Below are positions 59,962 through 64,000 of a stretch of 64,000 nt of DNA, in pieces. This stretch comes from Sphingomonas beigongshangi (GTDB lineage Bacteria > Pseudomonadota > Alphaproteobacteria > Sphingomonadales > Sphingomonadaceae). Where the stretch lies: NCBI RefSeq assembly GCF_016820445.1, contig NZ_JADHDT010000007.1:186001-250000 (forward strand). The letters run 5' to 3'. Each line of letters opens with the position of its first letter. The first letter of the stretch is position 1. The position numbers were made by a program, and so were the translations under genes. The notes beneath the pieces are model-generated. The model saw nothing but the letters and a program-made list of their open reading frames with translations, did not search any database and had not been told where the DNA came from.

Positions 59962-61290
59962 CTATGACGCCGGTACGCCGTAGAGGTCGTGCTCGTCGGC
60001 ATCCTCAATGACGACGGACACGATATCGCCGGCGGCCAGGTGTGCAGCGTCGCGCAGGAAGACCTGGCCGTCGATCTCCGGTGCGTCCGCCTGACTGCGG
60101 CCGGTCGCCCCTTCGTCGCCGACCTCATCGATGATCACGGGCAAAGTGCGGCCGACCTTCGCCTGGAGCTTCGCCGCCGAAATCGCCGCGGTCTTCTCCA
60201 TGATCCGGGCGTAACGCTCTTCCTTCACCGCCTCGGGAACGTGATCCGGCAGCGCGTTCGCGGCCGCCCCCTCGACCGGTTCGAAGCGGAACGCGCCGAC
60301 ACGATCGAGCTGCGCCTCGTCGAGCCAGTCGAGCAGATACTGGAAATCCGCCTCGGTCTCGCCCGGGAAGCCCACGACGAACGTCGAGCGGATCGCGATG
60401 TCCGGGCAAATCCTCCGCCACTCGTGAATGCGCTGGAGAACCTTGGCGTCATTGCCGGGCCGCTTCATCGTTCGCAGCACCGACGGGGCGGCATGCTGGA
60501 ACGGAATGTCGAGATACGGCACCACGAGCCCCTCCGCCATCAGCGGGATGACCTGATCGACATGGGGATAAGGGTAGACATAGTGCAGCCGGACCCAGGG
60601 TGCGATGCGGCCGAGTTCGCGCGCGAGATCGGTCATGTGGGGCACGACCGCGCGCGCCTGCCACATCCGCGGCTCCTTGCGGATGTCGATGCCATAGGCG
60701 CTGGTGTCCTGGCTGATCACCAGCAGCTCGCGCGTCCCGGCGGCGACGAGCTTCTCGGCCTCGCGCAGGATCGCGTCGGGCCGGCGGCTGACGAGATCGC
60801 CGCGCAGCGAGGGGATGATGCAGAAGCTGCAGCGATGATTGCAGCCTTCCGAAATCTTCAAATAACTGTAGTGTCGCGGCGTCAGCTTCAGCCCGGCATC
60901 CGGCACGAGGTCGAGATACGGCGACAGGTTCGCCGGCGCGGCGGCGTGAACGGCCTCGACGACCTGCTCATATTGATGCGCGCCCGTGACCGCGAGGACG
61001 TCGGGGAACCGGGCGCGGATCGCTTCGGCTTCCTTGCCCATGCACCCCGTCACGATGACACGCCCGTTTTCCTTGATCGCCTCCCCGATCGCCTCCAGGC
61101 TTTCTTCCTTGGCGGAATCCAGAAAGCCGCAGGTGTTGACGAGCACGACGTCGGCGCCGGCATAGTCGGCCGACATCTGATAGCCGTCAGAGCGCAGCTG
61201 CGTGAGGATTCGCTCGCTGTCGACGAGGTTTTTCGGACAGCCGAGCGAGACCATGCCGACGCGGGGCGGAGAGGGGAGTTTCGTTGCCAT
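59962..61290 (-). CDS. rimO: Ribosomal protein S12 methylthiotransferase RimO
   Basis: This 442-residue radical-SAM enzyme methylthiolates an aspartate of ribosomal protein S12. The N-terminal cluster cysteines are in [17 protein letters not shown] and TGCMGKEAE. The radical SAM motif is [22 protein letters not shown] domain ends the protein. ATG 61290 is used, but the ribosome binding site is poor, and an in-frame GTG at 61305 is an alternative start. Confidence 0.94.
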   Translation of the reverse strand: MATKLPSPPRVGMVSLGCPKNLVDSERILTQLRSDGYQMSADYAGADVVLVNTCGFLDSAKEESLEAIGEAIKENGRVIVTGCMGKEAEAIRARFPDVLAVTGAHQYEQVVEAVHAAAPANLSPYLDLVPDAGLKLTPRHYSYLKISEGCNHRCSFCIIPSLRGDLVSRRPDAILREAEKLVAAGTRELLVISQDTSAYGIDIRKEPRMWQARAVVPHMTDLARELGRIAPWVRLHYVYPYPHVDQVIPLMAEGLVVPYLDIPFQHAAPSVLRTMKRPGNDAKVLQRIHEWRRICPDIAIRSTFVVGFPGETEADFQYLLDWLDEAQLDRVGAFRFEPVEGAAANALPDHVPEAVKEERYARIMEKTAAISAAKLQAKVGRTLPVIIDEVGDEGATGRSQADAPEIDGQVFLRDAAHLAAGDIVSVVIEDADEHDLYGVPAS

Positions 61291-61344
61291 GGGAGGTTGC
61301 GGCACATAGGCGCAAAACGCGGCGTTTTCCAGACTTGCGTGCGG

Positions 61345-63771
61345 CTACCAGGCCGCGGTTACCCCCAGCCGGACGTTGAGCGGGCGCGGCGGCGTCGTCT
61401 GGTCGCGCATCGCCAGCCGGAACGGATTGCCATAGGCGAAGCGGCTGACCGCCGTGTCCGTCAGATTGTCCACGCCGAGCCGCCAGTCCAGATTGCGCCA
61501 GCGCACCCCCGCCGACGCACCCAGCGACCAGTAGCGCCCTTGGCTGACATCGAGCAGATCGCCCGTGCCCAGCACCGACCGCCCGACATAGGCGATCGTC
61601 GCGCCGACGCGGGGCTGCCACGCCGCCGTCCGGTTCCAGGCGTAGGTGATCGCCGCATTGCCCGCCAGCGGCGGCGTATCGGGCAGGCGCCTGTTGTCGC
61701 GTTTCGATTGATCCGCGACGGGGCCGCTGACGCGATTTTCGGTGAACAGCAGCGCCCCGGTCAGGTCGAGGCCCGCGACCGGAATCCAGTCCGCGGTCGC
61801 TTCCACCGTATAGATCGAGGCGTTGCCGATATTGTCGGTATAGGGCGCGCCGCGGCGATTGATCAGGTCCGCCTGGATATCCCGCCACCAGGCCGTCGAC
61901 GCGCTGGCGGCGAAGGCCAGCCCGGTCGCGCCGCTGCGCAGCCGTCGCAGTCCGAATTCGCCCAGCAGGATCGAGTCGGGCTTGTAGTTCGCGACGCGTC
62001 CGACCCCCTGCGCGACCGCGAGGCCGCCGGTCCTGAAGCCCGTCTGGAAGCGGGCGAAGGCGGCGAGCCGGGCGCCCAGCCGGTAGGAGAGGGCGACGGT
62101 CGGATCGAGCCGCTGCGTCGAACGGCCGCGAATATAGCCGCCGCGCGGCGTCGAGGATGGTTCGCCGTCGACGCGGGCGGCGGTTGCACGCAGCCCCGCC
62201 GTCACCGACAGCGCGGGGTCGAGCACGAAGGTGGCTTCGCCGAAGACGGACGCCTGCCGCGTGACGTTGCTGACGCCGATTATGTCGGCCTCGCGCCCGA
62301 CATATTCGAACTTGCGGCTGAGGATCGACTTGTCGCTGATCAACGACACGCCGATCAGCCATGATGCCCCGCTGGCGAAGCTGCGCGACAGCCGGCTTTC
62401 GTGCGACACGAGCAGCTTGTCCATGTCCGTGCGATAGGCGACGGGCGGCGGCGGGACGCGGGCGTACGGCGTCGCGTCGAACGTATCGACCGTTTCGAGC
62501 CGCGCGACTCCCGTCGCCGAGACGAGGGACAGGCCGTTCGCCCAGTCGTGGCTGATGACCAGGCGACCGAACAGGAAGCTGCTGTCGAAGGGTTGCGCGA
62601 TGGCGGCGGCGTGCGCGAGTGGACCGACGACGGGCTCCGCATATTGGCCGTCGCGGCTGACGATATGTTGCGCGGCGCCGCTGGCGTCGACGCGCCATCC
62701 GCTCTGCGTCTGCCAACGCGCCGCCAGCCGGCCGCCGCTGACGAAGGTGTCGTTGGTGTCGCGCCGGTGGCGCCGGCTATCGTCGATATAGCCGCCGTCG
62801 CGCGCCGTATAGGCGACGCCGCGGATGGCGGCGTTCTCGGCCACCGGCAGGTTCAGCATCGCAGCGAGATCGCCGCCATTGTCGCCATGCGCGGTCATGA
62901 CCGCGCCCGCGGTGACGGACCCTGCGACGCGTCGTGGATCGGGCGCATTCGAGGTGAGCCGTACCACCCCGCCGATCGCGCCCGCACCGTATAGCGTGCC
63001 TTGCGGTCCTTCCATGACCTCGACGCTGCGCATGTCGTAGAGGCGCAGCCCGGGGTCCGCACCGGAGGCGTTGAGCTGGACATCGTCGAGATAGACGCTG
63101 GCGGTGGATTGCGTCGTTCCCGAGAAGCTGCTGTCCGCGATGCCGCGGATGAACAGCTTGTTGCGGCCCGGCCCGAGTTGCGTGCTCTGGATCACCGGCA
63201 GGGTGCGTGACAGGTCGGTCACCTCGCCCACCGCGCCGTTGGGCAATCGCGGCGTGCCGATCGAGAAGGCGATGCTGCCCGGATATCGCAGCAGGGGGAT
63301 CGCCTGCTTGCTGGCGGTGACGATGATGTCGGCGCCGTTCGAGTCCGAGCCCTGCGATCGCTCGGCCGGAGGCGCCGGGCGGCGGGCCGGGGCGCGGCGC
63401 GTCGGCGTCCGCTGCCGGACCACGCGGAAGCCGCCTCCGCGGATCGGCTCGGCGCGAAAGCCGGTGCCGGCGAGCAACCGATCGAGTGCCACGCGGACCG
63501 GCAACAGGCCGGTAACCGCATGGGTGCGAACCGCGTTCAGGCCATGTTCGGTGCTGATGATCTCGATGCCGGTCTGTCGGCCGAGGTCGAGCAGGGCGCG
63601 ATCGAGCGTCGACGGTGCCAATACGATCGACGTCTCGCGCGGCGGCGCCGCAGCGGCGGGCGATGGCAGGAAGGGAAGGACCAGCGAAAGCAGGAGCGGG
63701 ACGATGCCCGCGACATGCGCGTCAACGCGGCGTCGTCGCCTCGCTCGCCAGGATCCATGCCTTTCCGTCAC
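61345..63771 (-). CDS. TonB-dependent receptor with N-terminal STN signalling domain
   Basis: This 808-residue outer-membrane receptor has a signal peptide-like VAGIVPLLLSLVLPFLPSPAAA and an STN domain of about 70 residues (LDRALLDLGRQTGIEIIS, ALDRLLAGTGFRAE). A plug domain (SIEVMEGPQGTLYGAGAIGGVVRL-like, seen as VEVMEGPQGTLYGAG) and a 22-strand-type barrel ending in GVTAAW follow. It would import a siderophore or other ligand and signal to FecR. The start is GTG 63771, overlapping the fecR end by 50 bp, since no later start leaves a signal peptide. The substrate is unknown. Confidence 0.9.
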   Translation of the reverse strand: MTERHGSWRARRRRRVDAHVAGIVPLLLSLVLPFLPSPAAAAPPRETSIVLAPSTLDRALLDLGRQTGIEIISTEHGLNAVRTHAVTGLLPVRVALDRLLAGTGFRAEPIRGGGFRVVRQRTPTRRAPARRPAPPAERSQGSDSNGADIIVTASKQAIPLLRYPGSIAFSIGTPRLPNGAVGEVTDLSRTLPVIQSTQLGPGRNKLFIRGIADSSFSGTTQSTASVYLDDVQLNASGADPGLRLYDMRSVEVMEGPQGTLYGAGAIGGVVRLTSNAPDPRRVAGSVTAGAVMTAHGDNGGDLAAMLNLPVAENAAIRGVAYTARDGGYIDDSRRHRRDTNDTFVSGGRLAARWQTQSGWRVDASGAAQHIVSRDGQYAEPVVGPLAHAAAIAQPFDSSFLFGRLVISHDWANGLSLVSATGVARLETVDTFDATPYARVPPPPVAYRTDMDKLLVSHESRLSRSFASGASWLIGVSLISDKSILSRKFEYVGREADIIGVSNVTRQASVFGEATFVLDPALSVTAGLRATAARVDGEPSSTPRGGYIRGRSTQRLDPTVALSYRLGARLAAFARFQTGFRTGGLAVAQGVGRVANYKPDSILLGEFGLRRLRSGATGLAFAASASTAWWRDIQADLINRRGAPYTDNIGNASIYTVEATADWIPVAGLDLTGALLFTENRVSGPVADQSKRDNRRLPDTPPLAGNAAITYAWNRTAAWQPRVGATIAYVGRSVLGTGDLLDVSQGRYWSLGASAGVRWRNLDWRLGVDNLTDTAVSRFAYGNPFRLAMRDQTTPPRPLNVRLGVTAAW

Positions 63772-64000
63772 GTCGCCACGTCGCCCCGATCAGATCGGCC
63801 AGATGCGGTACGTCCCGATCGGCAGTCCCCGTCATCGCGACCATGCCCGTAAAGGGCCGGCTCGACAAGTCGCCCGCCAGCGTGAGACGGAAACCGTACA
63901 GGCGGCCGATCCGCGCCGCGACGGTGCCAAGCGGGACCGCGTCGAACGACAGGTGACCCCGGCGCCAGCCGCCGACCTCGTCCGGTGTCACCTTGCTGCG
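63722..64000 (-). CDS. FecR-family anti-sigma factor regulator, C-terminal part (5' end outside window)
   Basis: The last 92 codons of a fecR-like gene run in from the right edge. Seen are EVGGWRRGHLSFDAVPLGTVAARIGRLYGF and an STN-like end with TGMVAMTG and WRRDGKAWIL. FecR passes the signal from the receptor to an ECF sigma factor, whose gene would lie beyond the right edge. It overlaps the receptor gene. Confidence 0.85.
   Translation of the reverse strand, partial: RSKVTPDEVGGWRRGHLSFDAVPLGTVAARIGRLYGFRLTLAGDLSSRPFTGMVAMTGTADRDVPHLADLIGATWRRDGKAWILASEATTPR

Noticed and set aside
59989..62364. A 791-codon plus-strand frame across rimO and the receptor
   Set aside because: It is antisense to two genes with clear motifs and spans their boundary, which a real gene would not.

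Overview
The window is a GC-rich stretch of core chromosome from an alphaproteobacterium, most likely a sphingomonad (Sphingomonas or a close relative). The evidence is the strong GC bias at third codon positions, alphaproteobacterial gene order (nuoA to nuoN then birA, coaX, RNase J and DUF1467; ppiD, trpE, trpG, trpD, trpC, moaC, moeA, lexA; gltX, gltA), a GTTC-N7-GTTC type SOS box in front of lexA, a FecR and STN-type TonB receptor pair, and many GTG starts joined by 1 to 4 base overlaps. I saw no insertion sequence, phage, CRISPR array, rRNA or other accessory island.

Layout. 1-5456: acyl-CoA metabolism (partial fadJ-like gene, serine hydrolase, divergent acyl-CoA ligase) and an AI-2E family membrane protein. 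5526-5767: two identical tRNA-Asp genes with a promoter and a terminator. 5965-7621 (minus): DUF2842, 5-formyl-THF cyclo-ligase, a probable 6S RNA, zapA and a small coiled-coil gene. 7875-14561: lower glycolysis (gap, pgk, class I aldolase) mixed with a MOSC protein, a TlpA-like thioredoxin, a ThiE-like protein, an M23 peptidase and efp. 14702-15514: inositol monophosphatase family. 15757-30773: all fourteen nuo genes for NADH:quinone oxidoreductase, with two extra small ORFs inside the operon. 30788-34317: birA, coaX, RNase J, DUF1467. 34492-40939: a poorly characterised group comprising a large membrane coiled-coil protein, an HPt-like protein without its histidine, a degenerate nucleotidyltransferase/membrane fusion, a DUF2336-like protein and a sensor kinase without its phospho-accepting histidine. 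41006-46213: citrate synthase, GltX, ComEC. 46611-55424: lexA, molybdopterin genes, tryptophan genes and ppiD. 55544-64000: tpiA, a TonB-like protein, M17 aminopeptidase, a second serine hydrolase, rimO, a TonB-dependent receptor and the C-terminal end of fecR.

How the genes work together. Gap, Pgk, class I aldolase and TpiA cover triose-phosphate metabolism. Citrate synthase and complex I carry carbon and electrons onward to the respiratory chain. TrpE, G, D and C make indole-3-glycerol phosphate, while trpF, trpB and trpA are not in the window. MoaC and MoeA belong to molybdenum cofactor synthesis. LexA controls the SOS response and probably itself.

The best candidate for something undescribed is the 34-41 kb group, where at least three proteins keep a signalling or enzyme fold but lack key catalytic residues. 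Smaller points of interest are the two extra ORFs in the nuo operon, a 14-bp tandem repeat between trpG and an opposing secreted-protein gene that splits trpE from trpG, and a hairpin that covers a ribosome binding site at 13125-13160.
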